Source of the DNA: Burkholderiales bacterium
GTDB taxonomy: Bacteria; Pseudomonadota; Gammaproteobacteria; Burkholderiales; JAEUOS01
Assembly: GCA_947473125.1 (NCBI GenBank)
Contig: CANJDH010000002.1
Location: forward strand, 1-64,000
Length of the DNA: 64,000 nt
Reading direction: 5' to 3'
Position 1 is the stretch's first letter. Each line of letters opens with the position of its first letter. The position numbers and the translations under genes are program-made. This document shows positions 50,821 through 60,081 of this stretch, in pieces. The notes below the pieces were generated by a model. The model did not search any database and had not been told where the DNA came from. It worked only from the letters and a program-made list of their open reading frames with translations.

Positions 50821-50961
50821 TCAATCGTCGTCGTCGAGGATTCTTTGCGCCGGTCCGTCGAGGTCATCGAACTGGCCGCTGCCGAGCGACCACCAGAACA
50901 GCACGCCCACCGCCAGCACGAGCAACACTGACAGCGGCACCAGCAGATACAGGATTTCCAT
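50821..50961 (-). CDS. ccoS: cbb3-type oxidase assembly protein CcoS
   Basis: A 46-residue single-helix membrane protein, MEILYLLVPLSVLLVLAVG followed by WWSLGSGQFDDLDGPAQRIL and an Asp-rich tail. The W-x-SGQFDDLDGPAQRIL stretch is the CcoS hallmark. It helps insert cofactors into CcoN. The ATG at 50961 is just after the ccoI stop. Confidence 0.92.
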   Translation of the reverse strand: MEILYLLVPLSVLLVLAVGVLFWWSLGSGQFDDLDGPAQRILDDDD

Positions 50962-50963
50962 GG

Positions 50964-53282
50964 TCAGGCTGCCTTCAAATCTTGTGCGTGTGGCGCGGTT
51001 GAAAATGTTGGCGCTACCGCGGTGTGTGGTGCGCCTTGCCACAGGCGCATCGAGTTGCCGACCACGATCAGGGAACTCATGGCCATGCCGAGGCCGGCCA
51101 TCCACGGCGTGAGCACACCGGCCGCTGCGAGGGGAATCGCGACGAGGTTGTAGGCGGCGGCCCAGACGATGTTTTGCCGCACCACGGCCTGGGTGCGGCG
51201 TGCCACTGCCACCGCATGCGAGAGGTCAGCCGGGCGGGCTGACATCAGCACCATGTCGGATCGGGTTTGCGCCAGCGGTGCGCCGCTGCCCATTGCGATC
51301 GAGACATGCGCTCGCGCCAGCACCGGAGCGTCGTTGACACCGTCGCCCACCATGGCGATCACGCTACCGGAGCGCTGCAACGCCGCTACGGATTCTGTTT
51401 TTTTCTCCGGCATCATGGCGGCCTGCACGTCGTCGATGCCGACGGCGGCAGCAACGCGGGATGCGGCATCAAGGTGGTCGCCGCTGAGCATGGTGACGCG
51501 GCAACCGGCGTCGCGCAATGCCGCGACCATGGCGCGCGCGCCGGGGCGAATGCCGTCGCCGAGGGCGAAAGCGCCGAGCCAGCCCGCCTCATCGGCCAGG
51601 GCGACCAGCGTGTGTGCGCCAAGGCGCGTAGCAGCATGGGCAGGAAACGGCTGGCCGTGCAGTGCGCCCGTAAACGCGGGACTGCCGATGCGCACGCGGC
51701 GGCCGTTGACGCGCGCTTCGATGCCGGCGCCCGGTGTTTCGATGCTGTCGGCCAACAGCGGAGTGTTCGCATCCGCTTGTTGTTTGTCCGCTACCAGCAG
51801 CGGCGCGGCGGCCATCGCCAAGGCCTGCGCCACCGGATGCACTGCCTGCGCTTCGAGGCGGCCGGCGAGGCGCATCAGATCGCCCGCTTCCAGTTCTCCC
51901 AGCACGATCGTATCAATCACCTGCATGCGCCCGGTGGTGAGGGTGCCGGTCTTGTCGAACACGAAATGGTTGACGCGCGCCAGGGTTTCGAGGGCGTGGC
52001 CCTGCGTGACCAGCACGCCGTGGCGCGCGAGGTTGCCGATCGCGGCGGCCTGCGCTGCCGGAGCGGCCAGCGACAGCGCGCACGGGCAGGTGACGATCAG
52101 GACCGCGACCGCCACCCACAGCGCGCGCGCGGGTTCGATCTGCCACCACGCGAGGCCTGCGGCCAAGGCCAGCGCCATGATGGCCCAGAGGAAGGTGCCG
52201 GCATGGCGATCCGCCAACTGCAGCAGCGCCGGCTTGCGGTTGGCCGCGCGCTCCATCATGCGCACAATGGCGGAAGCGCGCGAGTCGGGGCCGACGGCGG
52301 TGACGCGCACCACCAGCGGCGCGGTGAGGTTGATGGCGCCGCCAGTGACGGTGTCTCCAACCCCGCAAGCGACCGGGTGGCTCTCGCCGGTTAGCAGGGC
52401 TTCATCGTTCAAGCTCATGCCCTGCACCACCACCCCGTCGGCCGGAATTGATGCGCCGATCTGCACCAGCACGTGGTCGCCAGTGCGCAGGGAGTCGGCC
52501 GCGACTTCGCGCGGCGCCTGGGTGGACGATGCCGCAGACGTCGCTGTGGGCGACCAGGTGTCGAAGCGCAGCGCGGTGGCGGGCTGCGCCTCAAGCAGTG
52601 CGTCGATGGCGCCGCTGGCGCGCGCCCGCGCCAGCGACTCGAGGTAACGCGCGCCCAGCAGCAGGAACACGAACATCGACACCGAGTCGTAATACACCGG
52701 CCCGGGTACGATGAAGGTGGACCAGGCGCTGGCGACGAAGGTAACCGTGATGCCGAGCACCACCGGCACATCCATGCCGACGCGGCGCGCGCGCAGGTCG
52801 CGCCAGGCGCCGGCGTAAAGCGGCGCGGCCGAATACACCAGAACCGGCACGGTCAGCACGAAACTGGCGATCTTCAGCAGGGCATCAATGTCAGCGCTCA
52901 TCTCGCCCTCTATCGCCAGGTAGGCGGGGAACGCGTACATCATCACCTGCATCATCGAAAAGCCGGCGACGAACAGCCTCCACAAGGCCGTGCGCCGGGC
53001 ACGGCGCTGTTCTGCCCGCTGCGCGCCCGAACCTCCCGCCGTCACCGGCCAGGCGCGATAGCCGGCGCGTGCAATCGCACCGACGATGTCCCTCAGGGTG
53101 GTCGCGGCAGCATCCCACCGAACCCGCACCCGATGTGTCGCCAGGCTGGCCTCGATGGCGGCGATGCCCGGCAATGCACCAACGCGCAATTCAATCAGTT
53201 GGGTGCATGCAGTGCAGTGGATCCCCTCCACCGCCAGCACCGCTTCGGCCGCAGGCTCGCGATCAGGCGGGGAGCTGGTCAT
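50964..53282 (-). CDS. ccoI: Copper-transporting P1B-type ATPase of the cbb3 locus (CcoI), main part
   Basis: A 772-residue P-type ATPase for copper delivery to cbb3 oxidase. An N-terminal HMA domain with GIHCTACTQLIEL, an actuator with TGES, CPC in the transmembrane pore (VTCPCALSLAAPAA), the DKTGTLTTGRM phosphorylation site, and the hinge GDGVNDAPVLA are all intact. The usual additional N-terminal cysteine-rich domain is encoded in the overlapping upstream frame at 53263-53505. The start is the ATG at 53282; a TTG at 53297 is also possible. Confidence 0.92.
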   Translation of the reverse strand: MTSSPPDREPAAEAVLAVEGIHCTACTQLIELRVGALPGIAAIEASLATHRVRVRWDAAATTLRDIVGAIARAGYRAWPVTAGGSGAQRAEQRRARRTALWRLFVAGFSMMQVMMYAFPAYLAIEGEMSADIDALLKIASFVLTVPVLVYSAAPLYAGAWRDLRARRVGMDVPVVLGITVTFVASAWSTFIVPGPVYYDSVSMFVFLLLGARYLESLARARASGAIDALLEAQPATALRFDTWSPTATSAASSTQAPREVAADSLRTGDHVLVQIGASIPADGVVVQGMSLNDEALLTGESHPVACGVGDTVTGGAINLTAPLVVRVTAVGPDSRASAIVRMMERAANRKPALLQLADRHAGTFLWAIMALALAAGLAWWQIEPARALWVAVAVLIVTCPCALSLAAPAAQAAAIGNLARHGVLVTQGHALETLARVNHFVFDKTGTLTTGRMQVIDTIVLGELEAGDLMRLAGRLEAQAVHPVAQALAMAAAPLLVADKQQADANTPLLADSIETPGAGIEARVNGRRVRIGSPAFTGALHGQPFPAHAATRLGAHTLVALADEAGWLGAFALGDGIRPGARAMVAALRDAGCRVTMLSGDHLDAASRVAAAVGIDDVQAAMMPEKKTESVAALQRSGSVIAMVGDGVNDAPVLARAHVSIAMGSGAPLAQTRSDMVLMSARPADLSHAVAVARRTQAVVRQNIVWAAAYNLVAIPLAAAGVLTPWMAGLGMAMSSLIVVGNSMRLWQGAPHTAVAPTFSTAPHAQDLKAA

Positions 53283-53505
53283 GGGAGCCCGCGCCAAGGT
53301 GCCATTTTTCGCGATAGTAGTCGCCCTGACCCGCGCCGATCACCATCTGCGCCACCGCAGCGCAAGCCGCGCAACAGACCGGACGGGGCGTGCCGTCGAA
53401 TGTGACCCAGTCCGCCACCGGCACGGGCACTGGCAGGCCGCAGTGGAAACAGGGTTCCGACGCCGCCGTTGCCGACTCGCGCCGCCTGAAACGGAAACTC
53501 AGCAT
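53263..53505 (-). CDS. ccoI: N-terminal Cys-rich domain of CcoI encoded separately (frameshift candidate)
   Basis: An 80-residue frame with CFHCGLPVPVPVADWVTFDG and RPVCCAACAAVAQMVIGAGQ, ending in GDYYREKWH, matching the ATPase-associated metal-binding domain (PF12156) that normally precedes the HMA domain of CcoI in the same protein. The ATG lies at 53505. Its frame differs from that of the ATPase by one base; removing one A of the run at 53305-53309 (T5 on the plus strand) fuses both parts into one CcoI of usual length. Either a homopolymer sequence error or a true split gene. Confidence 0.75.
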   Translation of the reverse strand: MLSFRFRRRESATAASEPCFHCGLPVPVPVADWVTFDGTPRPVCCAACAAVAQMVIGAGQGDYYREKWHLGAGSHDQLPA

Positions 53506-53580
53506 GGGCCGTCCATGGTCTCGTCGGTTGCATTCTGGTCGATCATGGCAAGTATGCTAAAAGCACAGCAGATCGTGCCG

Positions 53581-53621
53581 TTGACGTGGATCAAACAACA
53601 ATCGCGCCGTCATGATTCAAT
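53581..53621 (+). promoter_or_regulatory. Near-consensus FNR box between ccoI and the acyl-CoA synthetase gene
   Basis: TTGACGTGGATCAA at 53581-53594 differs from the FNR consensus at one position. A -10-like TTCAAT at 53616-53621 fits a class II plus-strand promoter, although the start would then fall only a few bases before the ATG at 53632. On the minus strand TAGCAT at 53554-53559 fits the same spacing toward ccoI, so the box may serve both directions. Confidence 0.6.
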
Positions 53622-53631
53622 CGGGTCAACA

Positions 53632-56331
53632 ATGTCAGAGCATTATCTCAAAAGCCTGTTCGCCCCCCACAGTGTCGCCGTGATTGGCGCCAGTCCGCGT
53701 CCCGGCTCGCTCGGGCACGCGGTGTTTGCAAACATCCGCAGTGCCGGCTTCAAGGGACCACTGTTCCCGGTCAACCCGAAATACGACGCGATTGACGGCG
53801 TCCCCTGCGTTGGCAGCATGGGAGCCCTGCCGCAGGCGCCTGATCTGGCGGTTGTCGTCACCCCTGCGGGGGCGGTGAACCAGGTGCTGCAGGAAGCCGC
53901 ACGTGCCGGCACCCGTCACGCCGTGGTGCTCACGGCAGGATTTGGCGAGACCGGCGCGGCCGGCAAGGCGCTCGAGGATGAAGTGCGAAGAACCGCACGC
54001 ACCAATGGTCTTCGCATGATCGGGCCAAATTGCATCGGCCTGATGCGACCCTCCATCGGACTCAACGCGACGTTTTCGCGAGGCGCGGCCAAACCCGGGC
54101 AGATCGCGCTGATTTCACAATCGGGCGCGATCTGCGCGGCACTCACGGACTGGGCCCGGTCGGCCGGCATCGGCTTTTCCAGCGTGATTTCCCTGGGTGC
54201 GGCCACCGACCTCGACTTTGGCGAAATCCTCGACTACCTGCTGTACGACGAAGAGACCACGTCGATCCTGATGTATGTCGAGGGCATCCACGATGCGCGT
54301 CGCTTCATCAGCGGGTTGCGCGCCGCCGCGCGCACCAAACCGATCGTGGTCCTGAAGGTGGGGCGCCACGCAGCCGGCTCGCGTGCGGCGCAAAGCCACA
54401 CCGGCGCGATGGTGGGCGACGACGCCGTGTTTGACGCGGTGTTGAAGCGCTCCGGCGTGGTACGCGCCCAGACCTACGCCGAACTGTTCGATGCCGCGCG
54501 GCTGCTCGGTGCTGGGCGATTGCCCGGCGGCAACCGCCTTGCGATCCTGACCAACGGCGGTGGACCGGGGGTGATGGCGGCAGACTGCGCGTCCGAACAG
54601 GGCTTGGAAATGGCACAGCTATCGCCGGGGACCATCGCACAACTCGATGCCACGCTGCCGCCGCACTGGTCGCATGGAAACCCGGTCGACATCATCGGTG
54701 ATGCGACACCGGAGCGCCTGGCCGCGGCACTTGCGCCCTTGCTCGCCGACCCCGGGGTCGACGGCGTGCTCACGTTGTTCTGCCCGCAAATCGTGATGAC
54801 CGCCGAGGCGGCCGCACGCGCCGTCCTGCCCCTGGCGCAAGCCGCAAAAAAACCGGTACTCACCGGCTGGCTCGGCGAGGCCGAAGTCCATGCAGGTCGC
54901 GCCCTGATCGAAGCGGCGGGCATGCCGGCATTCGACGCACCCGAATCCGGGGTCATCGGCTTTGCCGCGCTGGCCCGTTATGCGCGCGCCCAGGAATTGC
55001 TCCTGCAGGTACCAGCGCCACTGGTCTCGGATGCCGCACCCGATGTCGCCGCTGCAAACGCGCTCGCGCAGGCGATCGCTGCCAGCGGACGCACGCTCAT
55101 GACCGAGCCCGAGTCCAAACAACTGCTGTGCCTGTTCGGGATCCGGACGCCGCGCACGCTGGTCGCCGCCACTCTGGTCGAGGCGATCCGGATCGGCGGC
55201 GAACTCGACTTTCCGCTGGCGCTGAAGGTGCTGTCGCCAGACATTCCCCACAAGTCCGACGTACAGGGCGTCACGCTCAACGTGCGCGACCTGCCGTCGC
55301 TGGAACGCGAATTTCGCAACCTGCTGGCGCGCACCGCGAAACTGCGGCCGGACGCCCGCATCGACGGCGTGGCGCTGCAGCCGATGGTCGAAAAGCGCTT
55401 CGGGCGCGAACTCATGGTCGGAGTCGCGCGCGACCCCGTATTCGGTCAGGTGATCAGCTTCGGTGCCGGCGGCGTGGCCGTGGAGTTGTTGCGCGACAAC
55501 GCCATCGGCCTGCCGCCGCTGAACCGCCGTCTCGCCACCGACCTGATTGACCGCACCCGGGTTGCGCGCCTGCTGGCGGCCTATCGCCACATTCCTGCCG
55601 CGAACCTGGCGGCGATCGTTGACGTGCTGGTGCGAGTGTCGGAAATGGTCTGCGCGCTGCCGTGGCTGCAGGAAATGGACATCAATCCGCTGTCAGCGGA
55701 TGACGCCGGCGCGGTGGCGCTTGACGCCCGGGTGGTGATCGACCCGGCAAGGCTCGCCGGTGACCCGCGTTACTCGCACCTGGCGATCCATCCCTATCCG
55801 GCACGGCTGGATCGCCGCGAGACCCTGCGCGACGCCACGGCGCTGGTGGTGCGCCCGATCCGCCCTGAGGATGCCGGCATCGAACTCGCGTTCGTCGAAG
55901 CCCTGTCGGAGCAATCGCGCTACACGCGCTTCTTCAACCCGACTCGCACCCTGTCACCACGCATGCTGGCGCGCTTCACGCAGGTCGACTATGAGCGCGA
56001 GCTGGCGCTGATCGCGATTCCGCCTGGAGACAGCGCCGGCCCGATGGCCGGTGTGGCGCGCTACTCTCCCAATGCCGACGGCACATCGTGCGAATTTGCC
56101 GTCACGGTAGCCGACGCCTGGCATCGCCGCGGAGTCGCGGGCATCCTGATGCGGCGGCTGATCGAAGCGGCCCGCGACGCCGGGTATGCGCGCATGGCGG
56201 GCTCGGTCCTGAGCAGCAACGGCAACATGCGCGCATTGATGCGATCTCTCGGATTCAGCATGCATGCCGATCCGACCGATACGACGGTGGTCGAATACGC
56301 GATTGATTTGACCGACCAGGCGCAGCCCTAG
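53632..56331 (+). CDS. Fused ADP-forming acyl-CoA synthetase / GNAT acetyltransferase
   Basis: An 899-residue protein. Residues about 10-140 form a CoA-binding domain (SVAVIGASPRPGSLGHAVF), followed by succinyl-CoA-ligase-like regions containing the phosphohistidine segment RAAQSHTGAMVGDDAVFDA; residues about 480-700 are an ATP-grasp domain (FPLALKVLSPDIPHKSDVQG), and the last ~160 residues are a GNAT domain (VADAWHRRGVAGILMRRLIEAARDAG). Pat-type proteins of this build acetylate lysines of enzymes such as acetyl-CoA synthetase; whether the ligase half is active is open. The ATG at 53632 is the usual family start. Confidence 0.88.
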   Translation: MSEHYLKSLFAPHSVAVIGASPRPGSLGHAVFANIRSAGFKGPLFPVNPKYDAIDGVPCVGSMGALPQAPDLAVVVTPAGAVNQVLQEAARAGTRHAVVLTAGFGETGAAGKALEDEVRRTARTNGLRMIGPNCIGLMRPSIGLNATFSRGAAKPGQIALISQSGAICAALTDWARSAGIGFSSVISLGAATDLDFGEILDYLLYDEETTSILMYVEGIHDARRFISGLRAAARTKPIVVLKVGRHAAGSRAAQSHTGAMVGDDAVFDAVLKRSGVVRAQTYAELFDAARLLGAGRLPGGNRLAILTNGGGPGVMAADCASEQGLEMAQLSPGTIAQLDATLPPHWSHGNPVDIIGDATPERLAAALAPLLADPGVDGVLTLFCPQIVMTAEAAARAVLPLAQAAKKPVLTGWLGEAEVHAGRALIEAAGMPAFDAPESGVIGFAALARYARAQELLLQVPAPLVSDAAPDVAAANALAQAIAASGRTLMTEPESKQLLCLFGIRTPRTLVAATLVEAIRIGGELDFPLALKVLSPDIPHKSDVQGVTLNVRDLPSLEREFRNLLARTAKLRPDARIDGVALQPMVEKRFGRELMVGVARDPVFGQVISFGAGGVAVELLRDNAIGLPPLNRRLATDLIDRTRVARLLAAYRHIPAANLAAIVDVLVRVSEMVCALPWLQEMDINPLSADDAGAVALDARVVIDPARLAGDPRYSHLAIHPYPARLDRRETLRDATALVVRPIRPEDAGIELAFVEALSEQSRYTRFFNPTRTLSPRMLARFTQVDYERELALIAIPPGDSAGPMAGVARYSPNADGTSCEFAVTVADAWHRRGVAGILMRRLIEAARDAGYARMAGSVLSSNGNMRALMRSLGFSMHADPTDTTVVEYAIDLTDQAQP

Positions 56332-56347
56332 CCACGCCCGGGCGCAC

Positions 56348-57466
56348 CTACTTCTTGCCGCCGCCCGGACCCGCCGGAGCAGAACCTGCCCCACCACCAG
56401 GTGCGCCACCCGGGCCTGCGGATACCCCAGCCCCCGGCCCCTGCGGACTCGGTTGACCCGACTGCGCGCCTTGTGGCCCTGAGCCCGACTGCCCTCCCGG
56501 ACCGGCCTGTCCCGCTGCTCCGGGGCCGCCACCCGCCTGGCCTGACGGCGCGCCAGCGCCCTTTCCGGGAGGTCCCGACCCCGCCCCGCCCTTGCCGGGC
56601 GCCTGACCCGAACCACCCCGGGTGCCGCTGCCCTTTTGCATCCCCTGGCCGGCTTGTGCCTGGCTGCGTTTCTCGGTGATCCCTTGTTGCACGCGCTCAT
56701 GCCGGCCTTGCATGCGGCTGTCGTTGGCACTGCCCTTGAACGCAGCCGGAATCGACCCAAGCACTTGCGGTCGAGACTGTCCGCCCTGCTCAATGAACCC
56801 GGCCTGTCCGGCCGGCACCGCCACCGACCCGCCGTTGTTGCCGGTGATCACGGTGCTGCCGATATTGACTTTGTCGTACACGCCGGGCTGGCCGTCGGCC
56901 GAGCCCGATGCGATCACCATCGGCTCATGGTCGGTGCCGCGCACCCCAATGGTGGCGATCGGGGTGCGCACTTCATAGGCGTTGGGCGCGGCCTTGGCGA
57001 TAAAGCCGGTAATGGAGCGAAAGCTGCCGCGCAGCAAACCCATGATCGACGCGTCGGAACTCTGACCGCTTGCGCGATAGCGGATGATGCTGACCTGCGA
57101 ATTGGGGCGCACCGCAATCACCGCGCCGTCCGCCATCTCCGCGTGCAATTCGCCCTTGTCGCCGGTCGCCACCGCGTCGCCTTCATACAGGATCGAGCCC
57201 ACCACCATGCGCCGCGCCCGCGCATCGGTGCCGGTGACAGTCACCAGGCCTTCGATCAATTCCACCTTGCCGGCCTCGAGCTTCTCGGCGGCCCCGGCCG
57301 GCTGGGCATCGGCCCGCACTGCGCCGGCAAGACGTGCCGTGCGCGACGGTTGCACATCCGAATAGATCACGCGTCCGTCCGGCTCGACCCACTTGCGCGC
57401 CTGTTGTGCCTGTGCCGGCGCGGCGCACAGGGCAGCGGCGAGCGCGACGAATGCGACCAACTTCAT
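56348..57466 (-). CDS. FecR-domain secreted protein with Gly/Pro-rich tail
   Basis: A 372-residue exported protein. The signal peptide (MKLVAFVALAAALCAAPAQA) is followed by a DUF4124-like stretch (WVEPDGRVIYSDVQPS) and a FecR domain with RMVVGSILYEGDAVATGDKGELHAEMADGAVIAVRPNSQVSI and the later SITGFIAKAAPNAYEVRTP and GVRGTDHE. The last ~110 residues are low-complexity Gly/Pro/Ser/Gln. No sigma factor or TonB receptor lies next to it, so a FecR-like signalling role is not supported; cell-surface attachment is one option. Confidence 0.8.
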   Translation of the reverse strand: MKLVAFVALAAALCAAPAQAQQARKWVEPDGRVIYSDVQPSRTARLAGAVRADAQPAGAAEKLEAGKVELIEGLVTVTGTDARARRMVVGSILYEGDAVATGDKGELHAEMADGAVIAVRPNSQVSIIRYRASGQSSDASIMGLLRGSFRSITGFIAKAAPNAYEVRTPIATIGVRGTDHEPMVIASGSADGQPGVYDKVNIGSTVITGNNGGSVAVPAGQAGFIEQGGQSRPQVLGSIPAAFKGSANDSRMQGRHERVQQGITEKRSQAQAGQGMQKGSGTRGGSGQAPGKGGAGSGPPGKGAGAPSGQAGGGPGAAGQAGPGGQSGSGPQGAQSGQPSPQGPGAGVSAGPGGAPGGGAGSAPAGPGGGKK

Positions 57467-57503
57467 GGTCCCTCTCCCCGACATGCGATTGCCCCGCTTC
57501 GCG

Positions 57504-58895
57504 TCAGAAATTGCCGGCCCGCGCGAGATTTTCAAACTTGGTGAATTCGCCCATAAACGCCAGTTGCACGCGGCCAATCGGGCCGTTACGCTGCTTGCCG
57601 ATGATGATTTCCGCGGTGCCCTTGTCCTGCGACTCGGGGTTGTAGACCTCGTCGCGGTAAATGAACAGGATCACGTCGGCGTCCTGCTCGATCGCACCGG
57701 ACTCGCGCAGGTCGCTCATCATCGGCCGCTTGTCGGTGCGCGACTCAAGGCTGCGGTTGAGCTGCGACAGGGCGATCACCGGCACCTGCAGTTCCTTCGC
57801 GAGCGCCTTGAGGGAGCGCGAAATTTCGGAAATCTCGGTGGCGCGGTTTTCGCTCGCGGCGCCCGACGAACCGGACATCAGCTGCAGGTAATCGATCACG
57901 ATCAGGTCGAGCTTGCCGTAGAGCCGGTGCAGGCGACGCGCGCGCGCGCGCAGTTCCAGCGCGGTCAGTGCAGGGGTTTCGTCGACGTGCAGCTTGACTT
58001 CCTGCAGGCGTTCGAGGGCGGTGGCAAATTTGGAAAACTCCGCGTCGTTCAACTTGCCGGTACGCAGCTTGTGCAGATCGAGCCGTCCGATCGACCCGAG
58101 CATGCGCATCGCCAGTTGCGTGCCGCCCATCTCCATCGAGAACACGCCGACGATGCCGCCTTCAAGCGCGATGTTTTCGGCAATGTTGAGCGAAAATGCG
58201 GTCTTGCCCATCGACGGGCGGCCGGCAACGATGATCAGGTCGCCGGGCTGCAGGCCGGAGGTCTTCTGGTCGAGGTCAGCGAAGCCGGTGGCGACTCCGG
58301 TCACATCGGGGCTGTTCAGGTCATGCAATTGCTGCACACGGTCACGCACCTGCACCACCAATGTCGACATTTCGATAAAGCCCTGCTTGCCGCGCGAACC
58401 ATCCTCGGCGATCTTGAATACGGCTGACTCGGCAGCATCGAGTATCTCGCGCACTTCGCGTCCGCGGCGGTTGTAGACTGAATCAGCAATATCTTCGGTC
58501 GAGCCGAGCAGGCGGCGCAGGATCGAGCGGTCGCGCACAATCTGCGCATAGCCGCGAATGTTCGCCGCCGACGGCGTGTTTTGTGCCAGGGCGTTGAGGT
58601 AGGCGAGACCACCGGCCTCCTCGGCGCGTTTGTCAGCGTCGAGCGATTCGAAGACGGTGATCACGTCGGCCGGCTTGCCGCGCTCGATCAGTTTGGAGAT
58701 GTGCTTCCAGATCAGGCGGTGATCGGCGCGATAAAAATCCTCTTCGCGCAGCAGGTCACCAATCTTGTCCCAGGCGTGGTTGTCGAGCAGCAAACCGCCC
58801 AGCGTGCTTTGTTCCGACTCGATCGAATGGGGCGGAATCTTGAGGGCTTCGACCTGGGGGTCGTTGCCGGGCTGGCGGGGCATGACGGCTGACAC
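57504..58895 (-). CDS. dnaB: Replicative DNA helicase
   Basis: A 463-residue hexameric helicase that unwinds DNA at the fork. The N-terminal domain contains PHSIESEQSTLGGLLLDN, the RecA-like C-terminal domain has Walker A GRPSMGKT, the Walker B region LDLIVIDYLQLM and the arginine-finger region. Two or more ATG codons are possible; the ATG at 58895 is consistent with typical length. A terminator separates it from rplI. Confidence 0.94.
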   Translation of the reverse strand: MSAVMPRQPGNDPQVEALKIPPHSIESEQSTLGGLLLDNHAWDKIGDLLREEDFYRADHRLIWKHISKLIERGKPADVITVFESLDADKRAEEAGGLAYLNALAQNTPSAANIRGYAQIVRDRSILRRLLGSTEDIADSVYNRRGREVREILDAAESAVFKIAEDGSRGKQGFIEMSTLVVQVRDRVQQLHDLNSPDVTGVATGFADLDQKTSGLQPGDLIIVAGRPSMGKTAFSLNIAENIALEGGIVGVFSMEMGGTQLAMRMLGSIGRLDLHKLRTGKLNDAEFSKFATALERLQEVKLHVDETPALTALELRARARRLHRLYGKLDLIVIDYLQLMSGSSGAASENRATEISEISRSLKALAKELQVPVIALSQLNRSLESRTDKRPMMSDLRESGAIEQDADVILFIYRDEVYNPESQDKGTAEIIIGKQRNGPIGRVQLAFMGEFTKFENLARAGNF

Positions 58896-58925
58896 GGCGG
58901 GGAATCTCCTGACGAGCGCTAACTA

Positions 58926-58955
58926 TAAAACAAAGGCCGCCCGAAGGCGGCCTTT
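58926..58955 (-). terminator. Rho-independent terminator after rplI
   Basis: On the minus strand AAAGGCCGCC pairs with GGCGGCCTTT across a TTCG tetraloop (58932-58955) and is followed by GTTTTA. The ten-base stem and stable UUCG loop make this a strong terminator for the ribosomal operon, just before dnaB. Confidence 0.85.
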
Positions 58956-58986
58956 GCGTTTGTAACATTTGTTGGCAGGCTACTAC

Positions 58987-59439
58987 TTAAGCTGCTTCTC
59001 CGAGAACCGATACCTTGATGTTCGCCAGCACGTCGGTGTGCAACTGCACCACGAGGTCGGTATCGCCAACCGTCTTGATCGGGCCGGTCGGCATGCGGAT
59101 GTTCGCCTTTTCGACCGTGAAGCCCAGCTTGCCCAGAGCTTCGGCAATGTTGAAGTTGGTGACGGACCCGAACAGCCGGCCATCGACACCGGCCTTTTCG
59201 CTGATCTGGACCATCATGCCGTCTAGTTTGGCGGCCACACCTTGTGCAGCAACCAACGCTTCGGCAGCCACTTTTTCGAGTTCGGCTCGGCGTGCCTCAA
59301 ACTCGGCACGATTTGCGTCAGTGGCGCGCTTGGCTTTCTTTTGCGGAATCAGAAAATTGCGGGCAAAGCCGTCCTTGACCTTGACGATGTCGCCCAGGCC
59401 ACCCAGGTTGCTCACTTTTTCCATCAGAATGACTTGCAT
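58987..59439 (-). CDS. rplI: 50S ribosomal protein L9
   Basis: A 150-residue protein with the L9 N-terminal domain [33 protein letters not shown] and a long connecting helix ([19 protein letters not shown]), followed by the C-terminal rRNA-binding domain. It binds 23S rRNA near the L1 stalk. It is the last gene of the rpsF-priB-rpsR-rplI operon and is followed by a terminator. Confidence 0.97.
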   Translation of the reverse strand: MQVILMEKVSNLGGLGDIVKVKDGFARNFLIPQKKAKRATDANRAEFEARRAELEKVAAEALVAAQGVAAKLDGMMVQISEKAGVDGRLFGSVTNFNIAEALGKLGFTVEKANIRMPTGPIKTVGDTDLVVQLHTDVLANIKVSVLGEAA

Positions 59440-59451
59440 GTCGTCTCTCCC

Positions 59452-59748
59452 TTAGCGCATCGCGTGCTGATCGGTGTACGGGATCAGCGCGAGAAAACGG
59501 GCGCGCTTGATCGACTCGGTCAGCTGACGCTGGTATCCGGCTTTGGTGCCGGTCACGCGCGCCGGCATGATTTTGCCGTTTTCCTGCAGGAAGTCCTTGA
59601 GCAGTTCTGCGTCTTTGTAGTCGATGAATTCGACCTTGCCGACGGTGAAACGGCAAAATTTCTTGCGCTTGAAGAGCGATTTGTTCGGGTCGCGTTTCTT
59701 GAACAACGGCTTCTTGCCGAAGCGACCGCCAGTGCGTCCTGTTGCCAT
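59452..59748 (-). CDS. rpsR: 30S ribosomal protein S18
   Basis: A 98-residue protein. The conserved S18 core is [24 protein letters not shown] followed by [35 protein letters not shown], which binds S6 and 16S rRNA. The basic N-terminal extension ([17 protein letters not shown]) is longer than in E. coli, as commonly seen in betaproteobacteria. Confidence 0.97.
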   Translation of the reverse strand: MATGRTGGRFGKKPLFKKRDPNKSLFKRKKFCRFTVGKVEFIDYKDAELLKDFLQENGKIMPARVTGTKAGYQRQLTESIKRARFLALIPYTDQHAMR

Positions 59749-59776
59749 GATGTGGTTTCCTTAAATTTTCTGTAAA

Positions 59777-60073
59777 TCAAACGAATTCGAATTCGGTTAT
59801 GTGCAAAACCAGCTGGATTCTTGCCTTGCCTTTGTGCGCCAGAAACCCGTTTGCCCGGATGCGCGCGCCAAGCGGTGTCTTGCTCAAGCGCCCTGTCAAT
59901 TCACCCGCCGCGACCGCTGCAACTTCCAGCTCAACCTGCCTCGGCTTGCCTGCTTCGACCTGCTCCGAAGCGTGGGTGATTTTCAGTTCGACAATCGGGA
60001 CCCCGGCCGGCGTGTAACGCACGCTTTCGAGTGCGGCAATGCTGCCTTCGATCTCGACCCGGTTTTGCGTCAA
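59777..60073 (-). CDS. priB: Primosomal replication protein N
   Basis: A 98-residue single-OB-fold single-strand-DNA-binding protein used in replication restart. The pattern RVEIEGSIAALESVRYTPAGVPIVELKITH and the ending GFLAHKGKARIQLVLHITEFEFV is typical. It is encoded between rpsF and rpsR, the hallmark position for priB in betaproteobacteria and related groups. Confidence 0.93.
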   Translation of the reverse strand: MTQNRVEIEGSIAALESVRYTPAGVPIVELKITHASEQVEAGKPRQVELEVAAVAAGELTGRLSKTPLGARIRANGFLAHKGKARIQLVLHITEFEFV

Positions 60074-60081
60074 TGAAATCC

